DNA from: Paraspadella gotoi
Taxonomy: Eukaryota; Chaetognatha
DNA: 64,000 bases
Assembly (NCBI GenBank): GCA_051294375.1
Contig: CM119270.1
Location: forward strand, 21,881,897 to 21,945,896
Reading direction: 5' to 3'
Part shown: piece after piece, positions 1-11,875 of the stretch
Layout of the letters: each line of letters opens with the position of its first letter
Position numbering within the stretch: position 1 is the first letter of the stretch
Notes under the pieces: generated by a model
The model's database searches: none
The model's input: only the letters and a program-made list of their open reading frames with translations
Told to the model about the DNA's origin: nothing
Position numbers and translations under genes: made by a program

Positions 1-1251
1 ATTTCTTAGCGGGCATTGGAATTTTTAAAGAATTCGGCCGACGATTTTATTTACTTTCTTATTAATAATAATAATCAGGATCTCCACTTAAGATAAATAT
101 AAACTCACATCCTGGATGAATTCCGTTGGATTGATGTTTGACTCCGACTCTCGTCAAACTCGTTGTCCGCCCGAGATTCGAAAAGGTTTCCTTTAATAAA
201 GAGATAAAAATAATAAAATTAAAATTTAATTAATAAATAATAATAATAANNNNNNNNNNNNNNNNNNNNNNNNNNNNNNNNNNNNNNNNNNNNNNNNNNN
301 NNNNNNNNNNNNNNNNNNNNNNNNNNNNNNNNNNNNNNNNNNNNNNNNNNNNNNNNNNNNNNNNNNNNNNNNNNNNNNNNNNNNNNNNNNNNNNNNNNNN
401 NNNNNNNNNNNNNNNNNNNNNNNNNNNNNNNNNNNNNNNNNNNNNNNNNNNNNNNNNNNNNNNNNNNNNNNNNNNNNNNNNNNNNNNNNNNNNNNNNNNN
501 NNNNNNNNNNNNNNNNNNNNNNNNNNNNNNNNNNNNNNNNNNNNNNNNNNNNNNNNNNNNNNNNNNNNNNNNNNNNNNNNNNNNNNNNNNNNNNNNNNNN
601 NNNNNNNNNNNNNNNNNNNNNNNNNNNNNNNNNNNNNNNNNNNNNNNNNNNNNNNNNNNNNNNNNNNNNNNNNNNNNNNNNNNNNNNNNNNNNNNNNNNN
701 NNNNNNNNNNNNNNNNNNNNNNNNNNNNNNNNNNNNNNNNNNNNNNNNNNNNNNNNNNNNNNNNNNNNNNNNNNNNNNNNNNNNNNNNNNNNNNNNNNNN
801 NNNNNNNNNNNNNNNNNNNNNNNNNNNNNNNNNNNNGGGCACAAAGTTCCATAAGGATCAGACAGTGGACCCTTTCATAAGAATTACAGAGAACAGTGCT
901 CTCGCCCGTAGCACAGGCTACGTAGCGGGATAGATATCAGTAACTAAAGAATAATCGATGCGCTACGCTGTCTCAACTGAAGAAAAAAAGTCTAGAGTCG
1001 AAATGAAATTTGCAATTAATGTTTCTTGCATTTTATTCTTTCAAATTCTCAATGGGTTAAGGATTCAAAATGCTCTGGTATAAATTTGTGGTAACTATTT
1101 CTGCCGGTGATGATACGGACAACAACAACCGCAACAAGGACGATGACAACGACGACGACAACGACGACAAAAACGACAAACTGGCAACGCCTCTGGTCAG
1201 CTGCTGCTACGAAACTCGACTCTTGAATGATGCATGAGAAACGAATAGAAT
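1..1251. other. repeat-rich non-coding DNA with N gap
   Basis: AT-rich sequence runs into an (ATA)n tract that ends in an N gap at 250-836. From about 1105 to 1180 there is a degenerate (GAC/AAC)n tract. I see no credible gene; the open frames here are produced by the trinucleotide repeat and the Ns. Confidence 0.8.
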
Positions 1252-1435
1252 TCAATGAGAGGCGGACTTTGGCGGCGTCGGTGGCGGCGTCGGAGGCGGC
1301 GGCGGCGGCGGCGGATGCGGCGCCGGCGATGGAGGCAGAAAAGGAGGCGAATTCTTGTTGTTGTTGTTATTCGGGGCGGCAGCGGTGGCCGCAGCCAAGG
1401 AATTAATGGCTTCACTGTTCTTTTCATATTCATCT
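1252..1435 (-). CDS. possible terminal exon, proline-rich C-terminus
   Basis: On the minus strand a pyrimidine-rich run followed by CAACAAAAG at about 1436 could be a 3' splice site. The frame that follows runs about 60 codons to a TGA at 1252-1254. It reads a short acidic/serine stretch, an alanine-rich block (LAAATAAAP), five asparagines, then a proline-rich tail with eight prolines in a row and ends KSASH. Alanine, asparagine and proline homopolymers are common in regulatory proteins, but the underlying DNA is itself CCG/AAC trinucleotide repeat, so the frame may be accidental. The 5' side is lost in the N gap 1457-1664, so no upstream exon can be tied to it. Confidence 0.3.
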
Positions 1436-1456
1436 TTTGTTGAAGGGAGAGAGAGA

Positions 1457-2274
1457 NNNNNNNNNNNNNNNNNNNNNNNNNNNNNNNNNNNNNNNNNNNN
1501 NNNNNNNNNNNNNNNNNNNNNNNNNNNNNNNNNNNNNNNNNNNNNNNNNNNNNNNNNNNNNNNNNNNNNNNNNNNNNNNNNNNNNNNNNNNNNNNNNNNN
1601 NNNNNNNNNNNNNNNNNNNNNNNNNNNNNNNNNNNNNNNNNNNNNNNNNNNNNNNNNNNNNNNNGAATTGGGAGAATAAAGTTATCATTAATGGTTATCA
1701 TTAATGTTTATTATTAATGGTCGTCACTATCGCCTTTCAAAAGGCTTTATCATTATATTATGACAATATTCACACGCTTTTTATGAAAAATATAAATACA
1801 TTTGGGCAGCAGCTAAAATATNNNNNNNNNNNNNNNNNNNNNNNNNNNNNNNNNNNNNNNNNNNNNNNNNNNNNNNNNNNNNNNNNNNNNNNNNNNNNNN
1901 NNNNNNNNNNNNNNNNNNNNNNNNNNNNNNNNNNNNNNNNNNNNNNNNNNNNNNNNNNNNNNNNNNNNNNNNNNNNNNNNNNNNNNNNNNNNNNNNNNNN
2001 NNNNNNNNNNNNNNNNNNNTCCTTTGAAATTTAGTTGTCAAATTTTGGTTAGGATTTAATGAAGTATTTATCGATCCATCTGTCGGTAGATCAGTCTGTC
2101 AGTCGGTCTATAAGTCGGTCGGTCTGTTGGTTCATCGTTTGGTTGATTTTTTAAAGATAAAACTTCCCTAATTAACACACTTTAATTTCCTAATAGAATC
2201 CAAAAGTCTATTTCTATCTTAATCTGAAACTTTCTCTTAAACTAAATCTAAAAATATATTTAAAACTAAATATG
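1457..2274. other. N gaps and AT-rich spacer
   Basis: N gaps at 1457-1664 and 1822-2019 flank AT-rich sequence with a short ATTAATGGTTATC repeat. From 2075 to 2130 there is a degenerate GTCGGT/GTCTGTC tetranucleotide patch like those at 11.8 and 24.4 kb. No gene is visible. Confidence 0.75.
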
Positions 2275-2535
2275 TGGATAAGGCGATAAATGGGCAGAAG
2301 ATGACTATACGCAACTTCTACAACCCCTTCTAGCAGCCATGAAACGGGACCTGGTCTTGGAACCAGGCTTGAGGGTCTTCCACGCCATCAAAGCGGCTTA
2401 CGGCCGTCCTCACGCTTCCCGCAGGTTAGGTACCGGGTTGGGATTGAACCTGGTACCTATTGGTCATGAGCTGATGGCTTTACTCAAAGAGCTACCGGGT
2501 CAGGACTGAAGGTGTCATGCTTATAGGCAATGCCC
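2275..2535 (-). mobile_element. tRNA-derived SINE-like repeat, copy 1
   Basis: One of four related copies (also near 7.3, 23.4 and 40.8 kb). Read on the minus strand the head resembles a tRNA: GACCCGGTAGCTC...GAGTAAAGC looks like a D-arm with polymerase III A box, followed by CAGCTCATGACC and then GGTACCAGGTTCAATCC, a B-box-like T-arm. A conserved body follows (GCGGGAAGCGTGAGGACGGC, then GGTTCCAAGACCAGG). It has no coding capacity. The family assignment is inference from the tRNA-like boxes and multiple copies. Confidence 0.6.
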
Positions 2536-2996
2536 GACTACAAAACTAAATCTAAAACTAAATCTAAAACTAAATCTAAATCTAAAACTAAATCTAAAAC
2601 TAAATCTAAAACTAAATCTAAATCTAATTCTAAATCTAAATATTTTTTGAAAAATATTTTTTTTTCTGTCGTCGTAGAAAATTCAAGGTTTTTCATTCCT
2701 CGTTTCAGAGGAAGAAGAAGACGAGACTGGTGACCCGTAAACGTCTCTCTCTCTATTACGCTATTTCTCTCTTCTCTCTCTNNNNNNNNNNNNNNNNNNN
2801 NNNNNNNNNNNNNNNNNNNNNNNNNNNNNNNNNNNNNNNNNNNNNNNNNNNNNNNNNNNNNNNNNNNNNNNNNNNNNNNNNNNNNNNNNNNNNNNNNNNN
2901 NNNNNNNNNNNNNNNNNNNNNNNNNNNNNNNNNNNNNNNNNNNNNNNNATCAAACGACCGGAAAAAACAACAACAACAACAACGAGTCACCTTCAA
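2536..2996. repeat. CTAAAA/CTAAAT repeat plus N gap
   Basis: About 2541-2640 is a tandem array of the 6-mers CTAAAA and CTAAAT directly following the SINE-like copy, possibly expanded from its tail. After a short unique piece there is a (CT)n tract and an N gap at 2782-2948, then an (AAC)n patch. Confidence 0.75.
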
Positions 2997-3117
2997 CTTT
3001 TCCTCTTGATTTCATTTCGTCTCAACTTTTCCTCTCAACTTAATTTCAATGACAAATTCTGTCATTATCCTAATTTTTTTCACAACTCACAGTTTTGCAA
3101 ATTTATCATTTTCCAAA

Positions 3118-3500
3118 CAGGAACGGTGATTCCAATATGTTGCGTCGCAGTGACTTTCTTTTAATATTTTGTGATCACGTGAATGTATTTCTATATGATC
3201 ACGAGTATACATAAGTACAAGAAGTATGATCTCATAACTGAGCAGTCTGCCAAGTAATATCCAAAATGACCTAGTATTTATTGAATTATGCCATCGAATT
3301 TATAGTTTATAGTTTATAAATTATCACAAATAAGCGCAATAAAGATTCAAATATATATAAAATGTCTCCTGGTACCTTACCTTCTTAGCTAATATAAATT
3401 TAATTGATGAAGTATTACTTAACTGACTGACAGAACGACCGACCGAAAAATTATTTAGACGTGGAGTTGCATCGCGATGACTAGCGACTGTTTATTCAGT
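3118..3500. repeat. dispersed element, copy 1
   Basis: Begins GAACGGTGATTCCAATATG followed by TTGCGTCGCAGTGACTTT and ends with a GACCGACCGAAAA patch followed by a GTTGC...GCGA segment. A related copy lies at 11578-11875 in the same orientation with the same order of blocks. It has no ORF. It could be a small non-autonomous transposable element; no terminal inverted repeats were confirmed. Confidence 0.45.
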
Positions 3501-4460
3501 GAAACTCTTCTACTGTCACACAAAATTAACTTCACTTTGGCAAGGACATTATTTCGCTTAAACCTTACCCTTTACTCTTTACCCTGTCACATTTGTGATA
3601 AAAAATGATGAAAAAGATGTGATAAAAGAAAAATTACATTTATGGGAAACGACGGAAGCTGANNNNNNNNNNNNNNNNNNNNNNNNNNNNNNNNNNNNNN
3701 NNNNNNNNNNNNNNNNNNNNNNNNNNNNNNNNNNNNNNNNNNNNNNNNNNNNNNNNNNNNNNNNNNNNNNNNNNNNNNNNNNNNNNNNNNNNNNNNNNNN
3801 NNNNNNNNNNNNNNNNNNNNNNNNNNNNNNNNNNNNNNNNNNNNNNNNNNNNNNNNNNNNNNNNNNNNNNNNNNNNNNNNNNNNNNNNNNNNNNNNNNNN
3901 NNNNNNNNNNNNNNNNNNNNNNNNNNNNNNNNNNNNNNNNNNNNNNNNNNNNNNNNNNNNNNNNNNNNNNNNNNNNNNNNNNNNNNNNNNNGAAAAAAAG
4001 AAAAAAAGAAAAAAATAAAAAAAAAAAAAGAAAAAAGGGAAGAAAGAAAAAAAGGAAAGAAAAGGGAAAGAAAAAAAAAGGAAAAAAAGAAAGAAAGAAG
4101 GAAAAAAAGAGAGAAAAAGGAAAAATAAGGAAAAAAAAAGAAGAAGGAAAAGAGGAAAGGAAAAAAGAATGAAGGAAAGAAAGATCTTAGTCTTAGGCAA
4201 AAAGAAAGAAAGAATAAAGAAAGAAATACAATATTTTTTCAACTTTTCCATTATAGATTCTCTCTCTGTCTGTCTATCTCTCTCTCTCTCTCTCTCTCTC
4301 CCGTCCTACAATGAGGCAGCGTCTGTCACGTAACGAGAAAAAGAAAGAAAAAGAAAGAAAGAAAAAAGAATAATTTAAAATCCTAAACGTGAGTCTGAGA
4401 TTAAGGGAATTGAATAAATCACCGACAGAGATAATGTCATATTTCGATCCCTCCTTTCCT

Positions 4461-4537
<77 letters not shown>

Positions 4538-4990
4538 CGGTGTTACATACAGTGCTTAGACGCTGACGTTTCCTCCAGAGGCGAAAACAGTGAATTCAAT
4601 TTCGAGCGAAAAAAAGAACAAGAGACAGAACAACTAAAAGAACAACTGAAAATAAAAAGAAAGAACAAAAAATGAAGATTGAGGGAAACAACGCCTCATT
4701 TTGTTTGGAACACTGAAGTTAATTTATCATTGTTTATTAATAATAATTGAAAATGTTCTGTGTAATTTAACCAATGTGACGATGCTTGAGAGAAAAAACT
4801 GTGAAGTGAGAAATGATAAGTGATAGAAAAAACTTTGTAGTGAAAAATTATAAGTGAGAGAAAAAACTGTGAAGTGAGAAATGATAAGTGAAAGAAAAAA
4901 CTTTTCCACAAAAAACGATTTTCTTTCGTTGAAAATGAAAAACATTTCCTTTTGACCCCGTATATTTTTTTTGTCAATGATTTATTTGCG

Positions 4991-5074
<84 letters not shown>

Positions 5075-5434
5075 TTTAGTATCTGTCTTTCTTTTTTGTT
5101 TATTTTTAAAATGCCTAAGCAAGGGTACAAACCGCCTACTTAGTCAATTTACCANNNNNNNNNNNNNNNNNNNNNNNNNNNNNNNNNNNNNNNNNNNNNN
5201 NNNNNNNNNNNNNNNNNNNNNNNNNNNNNNNNNNNNNNNNNNNNNNNNNNNNNNNNNNNNNNNNNNNNNNNNNNNNNNNNNNNNNNNNNNNNNNNNNNNN
5301 NNNNNNNNNNNNNNNNNNNNNNNNNNNNNNNNNNNNNNNNNNNNNNNNNNNNNNNNNNNNNNNNNNNNNNNNNNNNNNNNNNNNNNNNNNNNNNNNNNNN
5401 NNNNNNNNNNNNNNNNNNNNNNNNNNNNNNNNNN
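3501..5434. other. purine tracts, microsatellites and N gaps
   Basis: Contains an N gap 3663-3991, a GAAA-type polypurine tract 3992-4230, (CT)n at 4270-4300 and 4467-4534, three imperfect copies of a roughly 50-bp unit at 4790-4905 (GTGAAGTGAGAAATGATAAG core), (TTTC)n at 4992-5075 and an N gap 5155-5434. The long frames here are lysine/glutamate or phenylalanine/serine runs from the repeats. I see no gene. Confidence 0.8.
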
Positions 5435-5615
5435 GCCGACGATGACGTCCCTTCGCTTCCGGATTTCCTTTTCTCTTTCAGCCGAGCGGGCCGAGCGGAA
5501 GGCGGAAATGACATGGTGAGCATGGCCAAAGCTGGATATGACATGGCGAGAGTGGCTTGGGCAGAAATTATCATGGTGAGCATGGCCAAAGCTGGAAATG
5601 ACATTAATAAATAAA
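5435..5615 (+). repeat. short GGCCAAAGCTGG minisatellite
   Basis: Imperfect tandem repeat built from AAATGACATGGTGAGCATGG and CCAAAGCTGG blocks, in about three copies. No protein was recognised. Confidence 0.5.
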
Positions 5616-6156
5616 TATATAAACAAAAATAAATAAACATGGCTGACAAAGCTGGCGCTACGGTACAATTCACGAACATGTCATGTGACCAGTTATATTT
5701 ATTTTTATTTTCAAAAAAGTGAATTTTGTTGAAAAAAAAAATTGAACTCGTTACTTAAAAAAAAAAAGAAAAAAAAAAAAAAGAAACAAATAGCGAAAAA
5801 AAATTGTCTATTGTTTTAAAGTTGAGCTTCGTGTACTGTCGGTTGATTTCTTATATCATTTTTCTTCTCTTATTAAGTTTGACTATGACGCTGTAAAATA
5901 TTCAAAAACGTATGCTTAACAAGTTTCTAACCATTTTACTAATGAATATATTAATAAAAGATATTACGTAATTAGAAAACTATAAAAAGCTTTCTAAGAT
6001 AAGTACCCATATATTTACAAAATACAGCAATATGCAAATGAGATTTTGCCGTCTCAACGATATGGATCCAAACGAAATCTGCTCCGCCTCCCTCGTTCTT
6101 CTTTCTAAGATTTAAGGAATAAAGAGGAAAGATTAATTAGTCGGAAAATTGACATT

Positions 6157-6240
<84 letters not shown>

Positions 6241-7254
6241 GAGACATGAAATTCAAACTCTTCGTCAGCTGAGAAGAGGAATAGAAAATTGATAATAAAT
6301 TTATAGTTTAAGTTCCTATATTCATATTAATTTAATAATATAGTATTGTCATTTTTTTTACTCAGGTACACATCGATAAATCTAATGTTTTTTTTTTTAA
6401 ATTAAACAAAAAAACTAAACCTTTTATCCTGTATCTTTGTCTCAAAAAGTCAATTAGACTTTATTTTTTGTTTTTTAACATTTTAACGATGATCCTATAT
6501 TTTAAATTTTAAAAACTAAAGAGGGAATGAGAGAATTCGAAAAAGGCTGAAGAAGAAAGAAGAAAGCAATAAAGGAAAACCATTTTCAAAACTCTCTCTC
6601 TCTCNNNNNNNNNNNNNNNNNNNNNNNNNNNNNNNNNNNNNNNNNNNNNNNNNNNNNNNNNNNNNNNNNNNNNNNNNNNNNNNNNNNNNNNNNNNNNNNN
6701 NNNNNNNNNNNNNNNNNNNNNNNNNNNNNNNNNNNNNNNNNNNNNNNNNNNNNNNNNNNNNNNNNNNNNNNNNNNNNNNNNNNNNNNNNNNNNNNNNNNN
6801 NNNNNNNNNNNNNNNNNNNNNNNNNNNNNNNNNNNNNNNNNNNNNNNNNNNNNNNNNNNNNNNNNNNNNNNNNNNNNNNNNNNNNNNNNNNAAGGAAGGA
6901 AGGAAGGAAGGCGAGAGAGAAAGGAAGGAAGGAGGAAAAGAAAGAAAGGAAAGCAGGATAGAAAGAAGAAAGGAAGGAAGGAAGAAAGGAAGAAAGGAAG
7001 GAAGGTAAGGAAGGAGGGAAGGAAGGAGGAAGGAAGGAAAAAAAAAGGAAAGCAGGATAGAAGGAAGGAAGGAAGGAAGGAAGGAAGGAAGAAAGAAACG
7101 TATATTATTTTCTACCTCATTATTCTCGATTGAGATAGGCTGCCGAGCGTGGAGTGTGACCGCGTGTGAAATGTCGCACAAAATATTACTTCCGTTGTGA
7201 CATGTCGCACAAAATCTTCCTTTTGATTTGATCGACTGCGACATGCTTGCGACA
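5616..7254. other. AT-rich spacer, (GA)n tract, GGAA tract
   Basis: AT-rich sequence with A-runs at 5735-5790, a (GA)n tract at 6159-6237, an N gap 6605-6891 and a GGAA/GAAA polypurine tract 6892-7097. The serine/leucine/proline-rich minus-strand frame across this tract is a repeat artefact. No gene is seen. Confidence 0.8.
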
Positions 7255-7530
7255 TTCCACGACCAGCTCATGACCAGAAGGTACCGGGATCGATCCCTAA
7301 TGGCCCTTACCCTGCTGGAAGTGTGAGGACGGCCGTAAACCGCCCTCGGGGCCGGGAAAACCCTCAAGCCTGGTTACAAGCCCAAGACCCGTTCGATCGC
7401 CAGTCAGTAGGTTGAATATTACTATCCGTATCTTCTGTGCCAATTCAACCAGCAATGGGTTGTGGGATTTGATTCATACTTGAAAGTACCATACCGGTGC
7501 CTCATGGTGAACTAATGCAATGCTCGACTA
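7255..7530 (+). mobile_element. tRNA-derived SINE-like repeat, copy 2
   Basis: Opposite orientation to copy 1. The plus strand reads CAGCTCATGACC, then GGTACCGGGATCGATCCC (B-box-like) and the shared body with GTGAGGACGGCCGTAAACC and CAAGCCTGGTTACAAGCCC. The tRNA-like 5' head (A-box part) is not clearly preserved, so this copy may be 5'-truncated or diverged. A GGTTCGATTCC motif just downstream (7552-7562) is a second B-box-like sequence. Confidence 0.55.
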
Positions 7531-7676
7531 CATTAATTGTTTCGCGACCGACGGTTCGATTCCGGGACCGACCATTGTCGGTCTCTCTCAACCTGACGAA
7601 CCAACAATTGAACGAAACCGGAACAAACGACACCAACGTGTGTCGTATTAATATGCCAAATTAGATTTAGGAGAGA

Positions 7677-7727
<51 letters not shown>

Positions 7728-8409
7728 CTTCAGAAACATCGCCTGCTCTGTGTGACATCGCATCAGAAAGCCATTGCAGCATATTTGCATCGCACAATGA
7801 CAAAGCCGCTTTTAGGCTGACGGACTTTTCATTTTCGCTTTTACATTTTTACAAGTTTTAAGTTTGGATTTTTGGTCCTAAGATGCTTAAAGAAGCAATA
7901 CAAATATTATTAGCCGATTCGGTTACAATGTTTGTCTCTATTGTATTAACGAATTACGAATTATTATCATAACAAAAAACTTGAAATGTTTCTATCTTTC
8001 CTTTGAATAATTGTGAGATTACTTGTTTTACTATATTAGACTAAATTAAACTAATTTTTAAAAGGAATATTATTATTAGATGTATTAGATTATATTGTTT
8101 TAATTATTATTTCTTTTCCATTTAATAATGTAATAGGGAGAGGGCTGTGAGTGTTGTCTTCTGGAAAGCATCTATACTATCAAAGATGGAATCGGAACCA
8201 GAAACTGTCTACTGTCTACTGATTATACAACACAAGGTTAAAAACTATTTTCTGCCCTAGTTTTCTAATAAGATATTATATGTCCTTTTATGACATTCTG
8301 TGTCCTTTCATGTCCCACTCTGTAGGCCCAGATCCCACGTTATCTTCTTTTTCTACTTGTCTTCCCTTTCTATCCTCAATATTCAACGATTCTCTCAATT
8401 ATTTATCCC

Positions 8410-8451
<42 letters not shown>

Positions 8452-9240
8452 CGTGTTTGCTCGCGTCTCTGTCTCTCTCTTTTTATGTAAATTATTGTAA
8501 ATCAATTTACTTGAGATCCGTTGCATCGGAAGAGTCATTCACCAATCGGCAGTGAGGGTAATAGTGATAATAATAATTATTAAGGTTATAATGGTTATTA
8601 AAGTTATAAAGGTTATTTCAATAATCCAGCTTTTAATAGATTGTTGATTCTAAGCTTACAGGGCAGTATCTTGTAAGAAGTCAGAAAGCCTTAACTCAAC
8701 AGAACCTCTCTAAAATCATTAAAGCTTTATCATCAAAAAATGTTTGCACTTTTTTCTTTCATTTCTTTATCACTTCATCCCCCCATTCATCACTTCACCC
8801 TCCACCTTTCTCACTTCACCTCTCAAGTCATCACTTCACCCCCCAATCCCCTCTCCTCCCCCCCCACCGCCCCCCCTCTATCCGCTGTATATCACGGTCG
8901 AGTTGCGGTCGGCAATTGAATCCAACGCAAGTTTCCTATGCGTGAATTTCAAATGAGCGCTCTTTCCTTCCCTTCTCTTTCCTTCCCTTCTCTATCCTTC
9001 CCTTCTCTTCCTTCCCTTCTTTCCTTCCCCTTCCTTCCTTCCCTTCTTTTTTTCTCCCTTATTTCCTTCCCTTCTCTTTCTCTTCCTTCTCTTTCCTGCC
9101 GCTTCTCTTTCCTTTCCCTTCTCTTTCCTTCCCTTCTCTTTTCTTCTCTTCTCTTTTCTTCCCTTCTCTTTCCTCCCCTTCGATTCCCTTCCCTCTCTCA
9201 CTCAGGCCTTTAGTGTATCCGCACGTAAACGCATGTATTC
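7531..9240. other. spacer with microsatellites and polypyrimidine tract
   Basis: Contains (GA)n at 7675-7725, AT-rich DNA, (CT)n at 8415-8450 and a TTCCCTTCTC-type polypyrimidine tract at about 8960-9200. No gene is visible. Confidence 0.8.
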
Positions 9241-9279
9241 GCACGCATGTCGCTGACAATGTTATTGACCTTGAAATTC

Positions 9280-9488
9280 AAACTGACATTGACCCTGACT
9301 TTGATACTGTCCTTGATACTGACCATGAGACTGATATTGATACTGACATTGATACTGACATTGATACTGACATTGATACTGACATTGATACTGACATTGA
9401 TACTGACCTTGATACTGACATTGATACTGACATTGATACTGACATTGATACTGACATTGATACTGACATTAAGATTGACACAGACATT
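9280..9488 (+). repeat. 12-bp minisatellite ATTGATACTGAC
   Basis: About 17 tandem copies of ATTGATACTGAC, with variants such as CTTGATACTGAC and TTTGATACTGTC. Because the unit is a multiple of three, all frames stay open and would encode Asp-Ile-Asp-Thr, Leu-Ile-Leu-Thr or, on the other strand, Met-Ser-Val-Ser repeats. There is no flanking splice or start context that argues for translation. Confidence 0.9.
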
Positions 9489-10310
9489 ATTTATTAATTG
9501 AAACTATAACACACTTACCCATCTAAAGTCACACACTATGGCGCCATTTTATGCTGACTTTAACACACAGACCTCCACACGAACACATAGTCGTCTCACA
9601 CTCGATTTCTTGTTTTTATTATTTTTCTCTTTTCTTTTTTTTTCTCAGACGAAAACGGGACGCAGGAACTCAAGCGTCTAATAATGGGGATAATAAAATA
9701 GGAGTAATAGTAGAACTAATGGGATAATAAAAAGGAGTATTAGTAGAAGTAATGGTAGAATTAATGGGAAAATAAAAAGTAATAATAGTAGGAGTAATTG
9801 TAGAAGTAATGGGATAATAAAAATTAGTAATAGTAGAAGTAATAGGATAATAAAAAAGGAGTATAGTAGAAGTAATGGGATAATAAAAAAGGAGTAATGG
9901 TAGAAGTAATAGGATAATTGTCTAATTCACGCGTTACCTATTTTTTCCGTCCATCTTCAAATTAACTTCAGATGCAAAACCGAAATCATTTTCGTTTTAA
10001 GGAAAATCAAGAACATTAATCGTCCGTCCGAAACTCTACTTTTACGAGTCTAGATTGCCTAATATAAAAACTAAACAGTCAATTGTTATGAACCAATTTC
10101 GTCCTTATTTCTTCATAAAAAAAGTATTCTGGAAATCACATTAAATCTTTTCGACGTGCGACGTTTCAAACGCTTAAATTTCACAAGCGTGAAATGATAG
10201 AAGTAGTAATCGGATTAATAAATCGAAAAATTTTAATAGAATTAAAAACGACGAAAAAGACGAGGACAAAGACGACGACAACAACGACGATTTGCCAGTC
10301 CAGTAGCTAA
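9489..10310. repeat. GGATAATAAAA minisatellite and AT-rich spacer
   Basis: From about 9680 to 9920 there is an imperfect repeat of roughly 34 bp (GTAGAAGTAATGGGATAATA core, then AAAAAGGAGTAATA). The remainder is unique AT-rich sequence without a recognised gene. Confidence 0.7.
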
Positions 10311-10332
10311 ATTAAAACATGGTCATTCTACA

Positions 10333-10370
<38 letters not shown>

Positions 10371-10421
10371 ACATCATCTTCATCATTTTCATCATCATCT
10401 TCATCATCTTCATCATCTTCG

Positions 10422-10469
<48 letters not shown>

Positions 10470-10531
10470 CACACACATACACACATACACACACACACAC
10501 ACACACATACACACACACACACACACACAAA
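10333..10531 (+). repeat. (ATC)n followed by (CA)n microsatellite
   Basis: A long ATC array with interspersed TTC variants passes directly into an (ACAC/ATAC)n array at about 10468-10529. The poly-isoleucine, poly-aspartate and poly-methionine frames here are artefacts. Confidence 0.95.
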
Positions 10532-10614
10532 TTAAATGCGTAATTTCATTCCCAGACTTCATTGCCAGACAATTCCACGAATGAGTCGAAAGAGAAAGAG
10601 TTAACTTCTCGAAT

Positions 10615-10905
10615 TCAACCCAAAAGATCATCGGTTCAATTCAATTTCAATTCAATTCAGTTCAATTCAACACAAAAGATCCTCAGTTCAATTCAATTTC
10701 AATTCAGTTCAGTTCAATTCAACCCAAAAGATCCTCAGTTCAATTCAATTTCAATTCAGTTCAGTTCAATTCGACCCAAAAGATCCTCAGTTCAATTCAA
10801 TGTCAATTCAATTCAATTCAGTTCAATTAAACCCAAAAGATCCTCAGTTCAATTCAATTTCAATTCAATTCAGTTCAATTCGACCCAAAAGGTCCTCAGT
10901 TTGAA
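10615..10905 (+). repeat. minisatellite, CAATTCAATTTC...AAAAGATCCTCAG unit
   Basis: Five tandem copies of a roughly 55-60 bp unit made of CAATT(C/T)A-type pentamers ending in CCCAAAAGATCCTCAGTT. It is open through a 122-codon plus frame, but the composition (Q, F, N, S) merely reflects the pentamers. Confidence 0.85.
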
Positions 10906-10994
10906 TCCCATCGAAAATATTCGGGCGTAAAAGTGAGAGGCGTAATATTGACAAACCTCGGGAAGTGAGGTTGAAAAGCGAAGCTCATTTAGTT

Positions 10995-11212
10995 TCAAAA
11001 TGTCTTGGCATACTTTGGCACACTTTGGCACACTTCTGCACACTCTGTCACCGTTTTACACCTTGAGGCACAAATATTCGCTCTTTTGCACACTTTGAGG
11101 CACTTTGGCACACACTTCAGCCCATTTCGGCACACTCGGCCACTAATATTCGCTCTTCGGCACATTTCGGCACACTTTGGAATAATTTTGCACGTTTCGG
11201 CACACACGCAGC
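10995..11212 (+). repeat. TTTGGCACAC short-period repeat
   Basis: Repeats of about 10-12 bp with core TTTGGCACAC and variants TTCGGCACA and TTTTGCACA. The minus frame is rich in cysteine (CAE, CRN) only because of this period. Confidence 0.8.
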
Positions 11213-11269
11213 CGCGAGCATTTATACGAGTTGTCAGACGCCGTAAACAAACTCGGTGACTCTTTCTCC

Positions 11270-11577
11270 CTCTTTGCCTTTTATGAATAAAACAAAGATA
11301 TCTACCAATAATATAGAAATAAAAACTATAACCAGAAAAAAAAATGTAAATGGAATAAGAGATGGAAAACTTGAAATTATATTATATGTTAAGAGGTTTA
11401 ATTAATAAAAAGAATTATATTAAATGTTAAGATGTTTAATTTAAAAAAAAAATCTTTTAAATGTTAAGATATTTAATTTTTAAAAAAATAGTAAATTTTA
11501 AGATGTTTAATTTTAAAAAAAAATTATTTCAAATGTTAAGATTTTTAATTTAAAAAAAATATTAAATGTTATTATAA
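11270..11577. repeat. AT-rich tandem repeat
   Basis: Imperfect repeats with core AAATGTTAAGATGTTTAATTT separated by A-runs, in about six copies. No coding potential. Confidence 0.65.
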
Positions 11578-11875
11578 AACAAGAACGGTAATTCCAATGT
11601 GTTGCGCCGCAATGACTTTATTTTCACGTATATTTCCTATTGATCACTGTATATGACATGGCATAACGTGCACTGCATTAAAATTCCGTCTTTTATTCCT
11701 TATAGTTTTAGGAATTCCTAAATGCGGCGCCAGCAGGCCCTTAGATTTGAGGATAAGTAAGAAGGACAAACCGACGGACAGACATACCGACAGACCGACC
11801 GACAGACCGACCGACAGAACGACCGAAAAGTGACTTATATAGTTGCTCTGCGAGTACTCGCGACGCAACTGTTGG
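11578..11875. repeat. dispersed element, copy 2
   Basis: Shares its start (GAACGGTAATTCCAATGTG, TTGCGCCGCAATGACTTT) and end (ACCGACCGACAGA...GACCGAAAAGTGACTTAT, then GCGACGCAACTG) with 3118-3500. Length and interior differ. The class is unknown. Confidence 0.45.

Noticed and set aside
10562-10930. 122-codon Gln/Asn/Phe/Ser-rich protein
   Set aside because: It is the translation of the CAATTCAATTTC minisatellite and stops shortly after the array ends.
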